Shown piece by piece: positions 46,158-55,175 of a stretch of 64,000 nucleotides of DNA (its first letter is position 1; each line of letters starts with the position of its first letter). The notes below the pieces were generated by a model. It searched no databases. It was given only the letters and a program-made list of their open reading frames with translations, and had not been told where the DNA came from. The stretch lies in NCBI GenBank assembly GCA_020632595.1, contig JACKFF010000002.1:372001-436000 (forward strand). The letters are read 5' to 3'. The DNA comes from Nitrospiraceae bacterium. Lineage in GTDB: Bacteria; Nitrospirota; Nitrospiria; Nitrospirales; UBA8639. The translations under genes were made by a program, and so were the position numbers.

Positions 46158-47576
46158 ATGTATTTCAATCTTATCATTCTGTTCCTGATTCTATTGTTGA
46201 ATGGGTGCACAGGACTGAAAACCGATTTGGCTATTCCGGAAAACGAAATACCAACAAGCTTCAAGGATAAAACAGATCCCACCAATATTGCCGACATCCA
46301 ATGGAAAGATTACTTTGCCGATCCGCTCCTTCATAATTTAATAGATACGGCCATAAAGAATAACATTGATTTACAAATGGCCTTGCAGCGAATTGAAATT
46401 GCGCGTTCAAGTGTCAGAGCTGCAACCGGAGCACTGATGCCGACGCTGGGTTTGGGGGTGGGTACGGCTATTCGCCGATACGGACGGTACACCATGGACG
46501 GGGCAGGAAACTCGACGACCGACATTACTCCCGGTCAAACCGTGCCCACCAATTTGCCTGATCTCTTTGTGGGTTTACAGTCATCGTGGGAGGTTGATAT
46601 TTGGGGAAAGCTGCAAAATCAGCGCAGTTCCGCCATGGCAAAATTTTTGGGAAGTATCGAAGGCACGAGCTTTGTCGTGTCTAATCTGGTAGCCGATGTC
46701 GCAACTTTTTATAACGAGTTGCGGGCATTGGACAATGAATTGGAAATCATCAGGCAAACTCTCCATACTCAGTATGAGTCATTGGAGGTGATTGAATTGC
46801 AGAAGGAAACCGGTCGGGCAACCGAATTAGCCGTGGAACTATTTAAGGCTCAAGTGCTCAATACCAGTATTTTGGAAAAAGAGGTGCTGCAACAAATTAC
46901 GGTCACCGAAAATCACATAAACTTCTTGTTGGGGCGCTTTCCACAAACCATTGAACGGACCAAAGGCGAATATTTCACAGATATTCCACAGGAGATTTCA
47001 TCGGGTGTTCCCTCGCAACTATTAGCAAACCGCCCGGACGTTCGTGAGGCCGAATTTCAGATCAAAGCCAGTAAGTTTGATTTGAAAGTGGCTAAAGCCG
47101 CTTTTTTCCCAACCTTTAATATTACGGCAAGTTTTGGGTTTCAAGCCTTCAATCCCGATTTTTTATTTGTAGCGCCCGCCTCAATCGCGTATACCGCGGT
47201 GGGCACGTTGGTCGCCCCACTGATTAATAGAAATGCCTTACAGGCACAGTTCCACTACGCAGAAGCCCAACAGTTAAACGCCATGTATAATTATCAGAAA
47301 ACAATTTTGAATGCCTATGTTGAAGTGGCCAATGAGCTCTCTAATATTCATAACTTGCGAAAAATCAATGCTCTGAAAAAACAACAAAACAAAGTGTTGC
47401 GACAATCTGTCGAAACGTCACACTTACTCTATAGATATGGCAGGGCAAGCTACCTGGAGGTCCTCATTGCACAGCGGAATGCTTTGCAATCCGACCTCGA
47501 ATTAATTAATTTTGCCAAGCAATTACGAATAGCGGTGGTAAAAATTTACAAGGCATTAGGAGGAGGATGGAAATAA
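46158..47576 (+). CDS. TolC-like outer-membrane efflux lipoprotein (NodT family)
   Basis: 472 residues with a lipobox (LLLNGC, Cys17). Forms the outer-membrane channel of the RND set. The two OEP repeats are visible from LLHNLIDTAIKNNIDLQMALQRIEIARSSVRAA (about 60-95; helix) to SSWEVDIWGKLQNQR and, in the second half, LLANRPDVREAEFQIKASKFDLKVAKAAFFP (about 290-320). The family signature SWEVDIWG is intact. It completes the adaptor-pump-channel trio. Confidence 0.94.
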   Translation: MYFNLIILFLILLLNGCTGLKTDLAIPENEIPTSFKDKTDPTNIADIQWKDYFADPLLHNLIDTAIKNNIDLQMALQRIEIARSSVRAATGALMPTLGLGVGTAIRRYGRYTMDGAGNSTTDITPGQTVPTNLPDLFVGLQSSWEVDIWGKLQNQRSSAMAKFLGSIEGTSFVVSNLVADVATFYNELRALDNELEIIRQTLHTQYESLEVIELQKETGRATELAVELFKAQVLNTSILEKEVLQQITVTENHINFLLGRFPQTIERTKGEYFTDIPQEISSGVPSQLLANRPDVREAEFQIKASKFDLKVAKAAFFPTFNITASFGFQAFNPDFLFVAPASIAYTAVGTLVAPLINRNALQAQFHYAEAQQLNAMYNYQKTILNAYVEVANELSNIHNLRKINALKKQQNKVLRQSVETSHLLYRYGRASYLEVLIAQRNALQSDLELINFAKQLRIAVVKIYKALGGGWK

Positions 47577-47931
47577 GAATTGTCACTTCCGGAATTCACA
47601 TTGGATGGTATGAAGCGGTAACCAGGATTGCGATCGATGCGGCAGGATTTCTCGTAGATTGGGGTTGATTCCGTTTGATAAGGATGGAGCGTATTATTTC
47701 CTTGTGGCCGTTTAAGCTTCGATAGCCCCATTGATACCGTATGGTTGAAGGCTTCAACCGATATGCTGGGCAGGCTATTACGTTTTCCTTGCTGCACGTT
47801 TCGTACGCTTTAAACTTTGATTCGATGTGCCCTAGGTTTCTCTTGTATCATGATGCTCGTGCTTCGGTTCATGTTGAAAATTCAATTATGGGACCGCCAT
47901 TTTTTAATACCTTCAATCCGGAAAATAATGC
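47577..47931. other. Intergenic, nothing recognised
   Basis: Contains a small GGTTGAAGGCTTCAACC-type hairpin near 47743-47759 but no gene. Confidence 0.4.
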
Positions 47932-48267
47932 ATGAGAGTTCAAGCGGGCCTATTGGGAGCTTTATATGGGGTTGTGGTTTTTACCGGATCGGCCTTGGGC
48001 GATCTTTTCGAGGTGAAGGAAGTCGTGGAAGAGGCCATGTGCAAAAAAATCGCCACGGATTATGCGAACGATCCCAATTCCCTTTCTGTACAAGCCATCG
48101 CCCATTTACAAATCTGTCTAGCTCAAACATTGAAAAAGACTGCCTCGCCTGCCACACACAGGAATTTTGATATTCAATCCCCTCGCCCTTCGACAAATCT
48201 TGGTGACACCATCCTTCCGATCCCCCCAACCCCTCCAACACCACCCAAGGCCCTGAAGATTCGGTGA
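47932..48267 (+). CDS. Possible small exported protein
   Basis: 111 residues. N-terminus looks like a signal peptide (VQAGLLGALYGVVVFTGSALG). The mature part has two Cys (MCKK, LQICLAQ) and a helical stretch, then a Pro/Thr-rich end (PIPPTPPTPPKA). No family recognised and the ribosome site is weak (GGAAAATAATGC), so the call is tentative. Confidence 0.45.
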   Translation: MRVQAGLLGALYGVVVFTGSALGDLFEVKEVVEEAMCKKIATDYANDPNSLSVQAIAHLQICLAQTLKKTASPATHRNFDIQSPRPSTNLGDTILPIPPTPPTPPKALKIR

Positions 48268-48580
48268 GAATGGGTTTCTTGTCTTTTTCTTCACCCACCC
48301 TCCAATTACAAGATACATAAAAGAAGGTGAATGGAAATGGTAGGGGATGTTTTTTATCGTTTTGCTGTAGATGATTCCATCGGGTAGATGTTTCTTGGCT
48401 CGTTCCTTACGCAGGAATGAGTCCTCAACTGAATGGTGGCGTGACAGACGCATTGGGACGAGGGTCAGGCCGAAACCCTGAATACTTCGTAGATCTCTCT
48501 ACCGGTTTTTGGATCTGTTTCAGGTTATTTTTGAATGACGGTCTCTGTGGCAGTATCTTCGGCAATTTTCTTGAATGAGC
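48268..48580. other. Intergenic, nothing recognised
   Basis: Between convergent genes; no clear terminator hairpin was seen. Confidence 0.4.
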
Positions 48581-49771
48581 TCAGCTACCGGTTAGGGCTT
48601 TCTCTCCTTGACTTCCATATCCGATCAACAGCGATTTGATCATTTCATAAAAGCCACTCACCGCAATCAGAATCGTATCGTCGCAGAACTCATAATCCGG
48701 CTGATGGAGGCCGGGTGCATGTTCTCCAATACCAAGTCCAAAATGGAGGATGGGGCAAATATTGCCAAAATGCCCAAAGTCCTCCGACCAGCGGAACGGT
48801 TTGAGAATTTCCATGGCCTCAATTCCCGTATCCAGGCACACGCGCTCCAGGGTATCAACCAAGGCGTCATCGTTGACTGTCGCCGGAAAATCCTGCACCC
48901 ATTCGACTTCCACAAAAAGCCGTTCCGCCTCGGCACAAAGGTGAACACACTGTTCCGCCTCCCGACGTAAGTTTTGAAGGCCCCCCGCAGAAGCTGCACG
49001 AAGCGTGGCACAGACAGTTGCTTCTCCGGGTGTGAGCCCGAACGACATGAGCCCCAACTGCGCATGGGTCAGGGTGAGCATACAATACGGATTGTCCGTG
49101 ATCCTGCTCAGTTGGGGCAGCTCAGCCAGTAGCCGTCCTACGGCATTCGCAGGAGAGCGAGCCTGTTCCGGCTCCGCCGCATGAGAGGCTTGACCAAGGA
49201 GACGAACTCTCATCCCGACAGAGGCACTGGCAAAGGTCCCCCGTCGATACACGATATGCCCCTTGGGAAATCCTGGTAGATTATGCAGGGTGATCGCGCA
49301 GTCCGGACGGAACTGCTCGAAATTCGGATCATCGATTATTGCCCGTGCGCCTGCCCCTGTTTCCTCTGCAGGCTGAAACAAGAGCACGACTCGTCCACAG
49401 ATTGGTGGCGTGCGGTGAAGCAGGGGGGCCAAGCCCGCCACGATGGCCATATGTCCGTCATGCCCGCATCGGTGAGCGATGTTCGCTCCTGGCACGAGCC
49501 ATTGGCTCTTGTCTGCTTCTTCCACAGGCAACCCATCCAGTTCACAGCGGATCATCACCGTTGGCCCGGGATGTTGGCCATGGTAGACCGCCGCGATCCC
49601 ATAACCACCGAGATGGGTCAACAGTTTGTCCGGTGGATAGGAATGTAAAAAATTTGTGATGAGTGTTGACGTCATGACCTCAGACCCGGCTACTTCCGGG
49701 CAAGCGGCAAGGGAGCCACGAAGGGTAATTAATATTCCTTCAAGTATGTGATCCTGTCGGATGTTCTGCAT
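48581..49771 (-). CDS. M20-family amidohydrolase
   Basis: 396 residues from the ATG at 49771 (a GTG at 49813 would add 14). Zinc-dependent hydrolase of N-acyl amino acids or related amides; cytoplasmic. Cys102/His104 in HRCGHDGH, Glu136/Glu137 in QPAEETGAGA, and the closing HQPDYEFCDD are M20D features as in hippurate hydrolase and indole-acetyl-amino-acid hydrolase. One usual block, the distal HxxDF, is SEDFGHF here. The substrate is uncertain. Confidence 0.92.
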   Translation of the reverse strand: MQNIRQDHILEGILITLRGSLAACPEVAGSEVMTSTLITNFLHSYPPDKLLTHLGGYGIAAVYHGQHPGPTVMIRCELDGLPVEEADKSQWLVPGANIAHRCGHDGHMAIVAGLAPLLHRTPPICGRVVLLFQPAEETGAGARAIIDDPNFEQFRPDCAITLHNLPGFPKGHIVYRRGTFASASVGMRVRLLGQASHAAEPEQARSPANAVGRLLAELPQLSRITDNPYCMLTLTHAQLGLMSFGLTPGEATVCATLRAASAGGLQNLRREAEQCVHLCAEAERLFVEVEWVQDFPATVNDDALVDTLERVCLDTGIEAMEILKPFRWSEDFGHFGNICPILHFGLGIGEHAPGLHQPDYEFCDDTILIAVSGFYEMIKSLLIGYGSQGEKALTGS

Positions 49772-49946
49772 GTTTTTACTCTGTGGTTGTGAGGTGTCTC
49801 TGTCTACTCGCACAGATCTGTTGCGTTCGGAGCGTTGGCTGAAACCGGGTTTGTCGCGTCAGAGGTGTTGTATGCGAATACGATCAGGTCATGGTTTGTC
49901 ATAGGTCACAGAGTGTTCGGAATCGATGAACCTCATGATCCGTGAT

Positions 49947-50963
49947 TCATTTTGCAAGATCCAAATGAGAACGGAAATAGTCGATGGCTTTTTCAAGACC
50001 TTGTTCCAACGTAATCCGAGGTTCCCACTTGAGTAGAGTCGTGGCCTTTTCGATATTGGGCCGGCGTACTTTAGGGTCATCGATTGGGAGCGGATGTTGC
50101 GTAATCGTGCTCGATGAGTTGGTGAGTTTGATCACCGTTTTGGCAATGTCCATCACGGTGAGTTCTTGTGGATTGCCGATGTTGATAGGGTCATGTATAG
50201 AGCCGAGGTTGGCCTGAGTTTTTCCGAAGCGAACCGAATCTTGAACATCTTGATTTTTTCGAAATTCGTCTGGCGGGGCCTGGAGAAGCGAAAGGATTCC
50301 CGCGACCAGATCATCGACGTAACAGAAGCTGCGGGTCTGTGACCCATCGCCATATACCGTTAACGGATGCCCTTGTAAGGCTTGCACAATAAAGTTGGAC
50401 ACCACCCGGCCATCCTTTGGGCGCATCCGTGGTCCATAGGTGTTGAAGATTCTGACGATTCTTGTATCAAGGCCATGAAACCGATGGTAGGCAGTGGTCA
50501 ACGCTTCGGCAAATCGTTTGGCTTCGTCGTAGACGCCTCTGGGGCTAATGGGGTTGACGTTCCCCCAATAGGATTCCGGCTGAGGGTTGACCAATGGATC
50601 CCCGTAGACTTCGGATGTGCTGGCCAGGAGAAATCGCGCCTGTTTCGCCTTGGCTAGGCCCAGCGCTTTGTGTGTGCCTAACGCACCGACTTTCATGGTG
50701 GCAATGGGAAATTCCAGATAGTCCTGCGGACTCGCCGGTGATGCAAAATGCATGACGGCATCGACTGGGCCGTCGACATGAAGATAATCGCAGACATTGT
50801 AGTGAATAAACGAGAACTTCGGATGCCCCATGAGTGCTCCGATATTCTCCGTACGTCCGGTAAGGAGATTGTCCAGGCAAATGACTGTATGTCCTTGCTG
50901 GATAAGCGTTTCACATAAATGACTGCCTAAAAAACCGGCTCCTCCCGTCAGGAATATCCGCAT
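49947..50963 (-). CDS. UDP-glucuronate decarboxylase-like epimerase
   Basis: 338 residues, short-chain-dehydrogenase fold. Makes UDP-xylose-type sugars from UDP-glucuronate if the call is right. NAD loop GGAGFLGSH (7-15); STSEVYGDP; the catalytic Tyr-Lys in GVYDEAKR; NTYGPRM; YVDDLVAG. A hydrophilic insert (FRKNQDVQDSVRFGKTQ) near residue 245 lengthens a surface loop. The alternative is another extended SDR such as dTDP-glucose dehydratase, but the SPASP motif favours UXS. No glycan cluster is adjacent. Confidence 0.9.
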   Translation of the reverse strand: MRIFLTGGAGFLGSHLCETLIQQGHTVICLDNLLTGRTENIGALMGHPKFSFIHYNVCDYLHVDGPVDAVMHFASPASPQDYLEFPIATMKVGALGTHKALGLAKAKQARFLLASTSEVYGDPLVNPQPESYWGNVNPISPRGVYDEAKRFAEALTTAYHRFHGLDTRIVRIFNTYGPRMRPKDGRVVSNFIVQALQGHPLTVYGDGSQTRSFCYVDDLVAGILSLLQAPPDEFRKNQDVQDSVRFGKTQANLGSIHDPINIGNPQELTVMDIAKTVIKLTNSSSTITQHPLPIDDPKVRRPNIEKATTLLKWEPRITLEQGLEKAIDYFRSHLDLAK

Positions 50964-51057
50964 GCCGTTTCTCCTTCTCCTGGCATAAATTTCGTGGTAA
51001 TTTCAAATATCGCGTGGATCTTGTCCAAAGTCGTAAAGGTATTAGATAATAGAGAGG

Positions 51058-52095
51058 ATGTCCATGTCATTTTTCAATAATTCTCCTTTTTCTTTTCCAC
51101 TGAGTCGCCGGGCTCTTTTCAAACTTGGGGGACTGGCTACCATCGGCATGGGATTTCCTGGATGCGATCTGGGGTCGATGTTTGCAGTTCCTCCACGGGA
51201 AACCACCTATTTTACGGCAAACGATAAATTTTACACCGTCAATTTCATGGATGCCTCTTACAATTTTACCCGTGACTTGGATGTGGAGCAATGGAAAATG
51301 GTGGTGAAGGGCGCTGTGGAACGTCCCCTGGTGATGAAATGGCGTGATCTGCTCAACCGGGAATCTTTTGATCAGGCTGTGACGCTGATGTGTATTGATA
51401 CGCTTCCAGGCGGGAGTAGTTTGGGGACCGCTATGTGGAGAGGGATTTCCCTTAAAAAACTTTTGCAAGACATCGGAGCCGATGAAGACACCGCCCGGGA
51501 TGTGATCTTTCGGGCAGCTGACGGGTATTCTGACAGTATTCCTTTTGCCAGGGCCATGGAAGATGATGTCATGTTGGCCTATCTGATGAATGGAGAAAAG
51601 CTTCCCAAGGATCACGGCTTTCCGGTTCGCCTGATTGTTCCAGGTCTCTACGGGATTAAAAATGTGAAATGGGTTACGGAAATCGAAGTCTATAACGGTG
51701 ACTACCTGGGCTACTGGCAACAGAAAGGTTGGACGGATGACGGGACCATTCATATTTTTTCCCGCATCGATAGCCCGGGTCATTACCAGTCGTTAGAAGG
51801 GCCTCAACAGCGATTACGCGGGATTGCCTATGGTGGACCGGAGAGCATCAGTGAGGTTCAACTGAGTTTTGATCAGGAGAAAACCTGGGTGGCAGCCGAA
51901 ATCGAACCACCATTATCTCCTTTAACTTGGGTGATTTGGAATTATGATTGGAGGCCACCAAAATCCGGCAAGTACATGGTGTCTGTCAGAGCTATCGATA
52001 CGAAGGGGAAGATCCAAACCTCCGAAATCACGAGGCCACAGCCGGCTGGGGCAACGGGATTGCATTCCATTGTTTTGGATGTGCTAAACGCTTAA
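51058..52095 (+). CDS. Tat-exported sulfite-oxidase-fold molybdoenzyme
   Basis: 345 residues. Twin-arginine signal SRRALFKLGG (16-25), with a possible lipobox ending at Cys36. The molybdopterin fold shows LMCIDTLPGGSSL, where Cys112 is the likely Mo ligand, DGYSDSIPFARAM, DHGFPVRLIVPGLYG and a C-terminal dimerisation domain (PPLSPLTWVIWNYDW). It is the size of a full sulfite dehydrogenase, larger than the protein at 24380-25024. The electron acceptor is not encoded nearby. Its stop overlaps the end of aspS on the other strand by four bases. Confidence 0.92.
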   Translation: MSMSFFNNSPFSFPLSRRALFKLGGLATIGMGFPGCDLGSMFAVPPRETTYFTANDKFYTVNFMDASYNFTRDLDVEQWKMVVKGAVERPLVMKWRDLLNRESFDQAVTLMCIDTLPGGSSLGTAMWRGISLKKLLQDIGADEDTARDVIFRAADGYSDSIPFARAMEDDVMLAYLMNGEKLPKDHGFPVRLIVPGLYGIKNVKWVTEIEVYNGDYLGYWQQKGWTDDGTIHIFSRIDSPGHYQSLEGPQQRLRGIAYGGPESISEVQLSFDQEKTWVAAEIEPPLSPLTWVIWNYDWRPPKSGKYMVSVRAIDTKGKIQTSEITRPQPAGATGLHSIVLDVLNA

Positions 52096-53885
52096 GCCGG
52101 GTTGTCAGGCTTTTTAGCCGTGGTGCGAATAGAGAGCTCCTGAAGTTGTTCTGGTGTGACGGGAGAGGGGGCTTCGGTCATCAGGCATTGAGCCTTCTGT
52201 GTTTTAGGAAACGGGATCACTTCTCGAATCGAATCCGTCTTGCCGAGTAACATCACCAACCGATCAAGCCCCAGCGCGATTCCTCCATGGGGCGGTGCCC
52301 CTGATTCCAAGGCGTCTAAGAGAAATCCAAATTTTTCACGAGCCTCCGTTTTTGAGATGTTCAGTAGGTCAAAGACTTTTGACTGAACTTGTGGCGCATG
52401 AATTCGAATACTTCCTCCTCCTAACTCAAAGCCATTCAAAACCAGGTCATAGGCTTGCGTTCGAATCTGGAGAGGATCGGTTTCCAGAAGCGGCATATCG
52501 TTCGAGTGAGGGGCCGTAAAGGGATGGTGCAGAGCGATATATCGTTTGGCGGTATCGTCAAATTCAAACATGGGAAAGTCTATGACCCATAGCGGTTCCC
52601 ACCGGTTTCGATCAATCAATCCTAGCTCCTCCCCAAGCAGCAGGCGAAGGCGGCCTAAGACTTGATGGACGATCGGTGCTTGATCTGCGACAAATATGAG
52701 GAGGTCTCCGGATTTGGACGAGGGGAGCGCTTCACGGAGAGCTTGGGGATTAAAGAATTTGGCGATAGAGGAATCCAGATTGCCTTCTTCGTTAATTTTG
52801 ACCCAAGCGAGCCCCTTGGCACCAAATTCTTTTGCAGTATCTATAAGATTGTCAATCCGGTTGCGAGTGAAGGCGTTGCCACCTGGGATGACAAGGGCTT
52901 TTACGATCCCGCCGCTTTCCACTGCGCTCTTAAAGACTTTAAACCCACAGGTTGCGGCGAATTGACTCAGGTCCTGTAACTGAAGATCAAAGCGAAGATC
53001 CGGTTTGTCGGTCCCATAGCGTCCCATGGCATCCTCAAAGGACAGTCGGGGCAATGGGGAGGGGAGGTCAATATTCTTCGTCTCTTTAAAGACCAGTCCG
53101 ACCATATGTTCAATCAACTGCATAATATCTTCCTGATCGACGAAAGACATTTCCAGATCGATTTGCGTGAATTCTGGCTGGCGATCCAACCGGAGGTCTT
53201 CATCACGAAAGCATCGGGCAATTTGATAATAACGATCGGTTCCCCCAATCATAAGAATCTGTTTAAAGAGTTGGGGCGATTGGGGAAGAGCAAAAAATTC
53301 ACCAGGGTTGACTCGACTCGGGACGAGATAATCTCGTGCGCCCTCCGGAGTACTTTTTGTTAAAATCGGCGTTTCCACTTCTATAAACTGATTGTCATGA
53401 AGGTATTGCCGTACAAGATGGGACACCTGGCTGCGGAGTTGAAGGAGTTCTTGCATCCTTGGCCGGCGAAGGTCCAGATACCGGTGTTTTAACCGAAGGG
53501 TCTCTGTGGTGGTGATAGTGTCGTCGAGTGCAAAGGGGAGGGGTTTGGCTTCATTGAGAATCACGAGGGATGTGCTTCGAATTTCTATGGCGCCAGTCGG
53601 AATAGAAGGGTTTGCTGAGCCTTCGGGACGTAACGTCACTTTACCGGTGATTGCCACGACGTATTCATTGCGCAGACGATCGGCTAATTGATGCACCGTG
53701 GGTTGCTGCTCTGAATCAAACACGATTTGTGTGAGGCCGTAGCGATCACGAAGATCAATGAACCTCACTCCGCCATGGTCTCGGCGACTGGCAACCCAGC
53801 CGGCTAAGGTCACGATTTGGCCTACATGGTCTATGGAGAGTTCACCGCAATGATGTGATCGTTTCAACGAAAAAATCCTTTCCAA
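52092..53885 (-). CDS. aspS: Aspartyl-tRNA synthetase
   Basis: 597 residues, bacterial class IIb type. N-terminal OB fold (LAGWVASRRDHGGVRFIDLRDR), motif 2 FRDEDLRLDRQPEFTQID, bacterial GAD insertion (about 290-400) and motif 3 GIALGLDRLVMLL. Charges tRNA-Asp; whether it also charges tRNA-Asn cannot be told from motifs alone. Last gene of the guaB-guaA-rluB-aspS run on the minus strand. Confidence 0.97.
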   Translation of the reverse strand: MERIFSLKRSHHCGELSIDHVGQIVTLAGWVASRRDHGGVRFIDLRDRYGLTQIVFDSEQQPTVHQLADRLRNEYVVAITGKVTLRPEGSANPSIPTGAIEIRSTSLVILNEAKPLPFALDDTITTTETLRLKHRYLDLRRPRMQELLQLRSQVSHLVRQYLHDNQFIEVETPILTKSTPEGARDYLVPSRVNPGEFFALPQSPQLFKQILMIGGTDRYYQIARCFRDEDLRLDRQPEFTQIDLEMSFVDQEDIMQLIEHMVGLVFKETKNIDLPSPLPRLSFEDAMGRYGTDKPDLRFDLQLQDLSQFAATCGFKVFKSAVESGGIVKALVIPGGNAFTRNRIDNLIDTAKEFGAKGLAWVKINEEGNLDSSIAKFFNPQALREALPSSKSGDLLIFVADQAPIVHQVLGRLRLLLGEELGLIDRNRWEPLWVIDFPMFEFDDTAKRYIALHHPFTAPHSNDMPLLETDPLQIRTQAYDLVLNGFELGGGSIRIHAPQVQSKVFDLLNISKTEAREKFGFLLDALESGAPPHGGIALGLDRLVMLLGKTDSIREVIPFPKTQKAQCLMTEAPSPVTPEQLQELSIRTTAKKPDNPA

Positions 53886-53934
53886 CGCCTAGAAGCTTTT
53901 GATGGTAGAACATAAAACCGAGTAGACGGAATGC

Positions 53935-55173
53935 TTAAGTTTTAAACTTGAACCGGCTTTTTGATGTGACGCCGGGTCGGCGGGGCCGGGCGTTGCCGGT
54001 TGTGCCAGGAGTTGAGATCGTCTTCTTACTCCTGATGGGTTTCGGGTTTCCCTGGCGTGGCCAAAACTGACCAGCGGGTCCCGATTTAGGAAAATTTTCC
54101 ATTCTTTTGATCGGTTGATTTTTAGATGGATGCAGGCCTGCTCGATCGATCGTTCCCGCAGACGTTAAGGTGCTCTTTCTTTTGATGGAATTCGGGTTTG
54201 GGGAGCGTGGCCGCGAGGGAGCTGCAGGTCTGGATGGAGAGCCTTTTTCTGTTTTCTTGATCAGTGGACGAGCTGGTGTCCATGGCCGTGTTTGGCCGGT
54301 CTTTTCAGCAGGCGACGCGGTACTCTTGCTTCTGATGGGATTGGGGGTTCCGGTACGTGGTCGTAATTGCCCGGCAGGTCTCGATAGGGGGAGGTTTGTA
54401 GTGTTCGGCTGGCGGACAGTCGGACCTGGCGATTCAGATGCGATGAGTAAATGACGTAAGTCGTTCGCTTCCGTATCTGTTAAATATCGCGTCTGGCCTG
54501 GGGGAAGGGTTCCAAGGTTCAGAGGCCCAAACTGAACGCGTTTTAACCGGATCACGGGATGGCCGATTTGCTCAAACATTCGTTTGACCTGGTGTTTACG
54601 TCCTTCATGGATGGTGATTTCCACCCAGGAATTAGCCGCCGCTTTTCCAGCCTTTTTTATTTTGGCTGGTGCTGTGGGCCCATCTTCCAACATCAGCCCA
54701 TGTCGGAGTTTTTGGATTTCGGGTTCTTCTAGGATACCCTTAATTTTCACCAAATATGTTTTATGGACATGATGGGCGGGGTGAAGACAGGCTTGCGCAA
54801 TATCACCGTTATTAGTGAGCAGGAGTAAACCTTCACTGTCATAATCTAATCGTCCGACAGGAAATAGCCGTATTGAAGGTTTCGGGACCAAGGCTTTAAT
54901 CGTGGGGCGACCCGCAGGATCATGCAAGGTGGAGATGTACCCCAGGGGCTTATTCAGCATGAGAAACATATCAGGAGGTCGGGACTTCAGATGGCGCCCT
55001 TCGACCTTGATGTGGTCAACGGCAGGGTCAACTTTGGTTCCTAGCGTCATGACGGTTTCCCCGTTGACGGTGACCAGCCCATGTTGGATCAGTTCCTCAG
55101 CCTTGCGCCTGGAAGCGACTCCGGAACGGGCGATGATTTTTTGTAAACGGACTGTTCTCTCTGCCTGAGCCAT
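53935..55173 (-). CDS. rluB: RluB-family pseudouridine synthase with long basic tail
   Basis: 412 residues. An S4 domain (about 9-60) precedes the catalytic core, with Asp110 in GRLDYDSEGLLLLTNNGD, which isomerises a uridine in 23S rRNA. The family normally ends near residue 250; here 149 extra residues (264-412) form three imperfect repeats rich in Arg, Pro, Ser and Lys, likely an RNA- or ribosome-binding tail. The start lies just past the guaA stop; an ATG at 55185 would overlap guaA by ten bases. Confidence 0.92.
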   Translation of the reverse strand: MAQAERTVRLQKIIARSGVASRRKAEELIQHGLVTVNGETVMTLGTKVDPAVDHIKVEGRHLKSRPPDMFLMLNKPLGYISTLHDPAGRPTIKALVPKPSIRLFPVGRLDYDSEGLLLLTNNGDIAQACLHPAHHVHKTYLVKIKGILEEPEIQKLRHGLMLEDGPTAPAKIKKAGKAAANSWVEITIHEGRKHQVKRMFEQIGHPVIRLKRVQFGPLNLGTLPPGQTRYLTDTEANDLRHLLIASESPGPTVRQPNTTNLPLSRPAGQLRPRTGTPNPIRSKSTASPAEKTGQTRPWTPARPLIKKTEKGSPSRPAAPSRPRSPNPNSIKRKSTLTSAGTIDRAGLHPSKNQPIKRMENFPKSGPAGQFWPRQGNPKPIRSKKTISTPGTTGNARPRRPGVTSKSRFKFKT

Positions 55174-55175
55174 AT

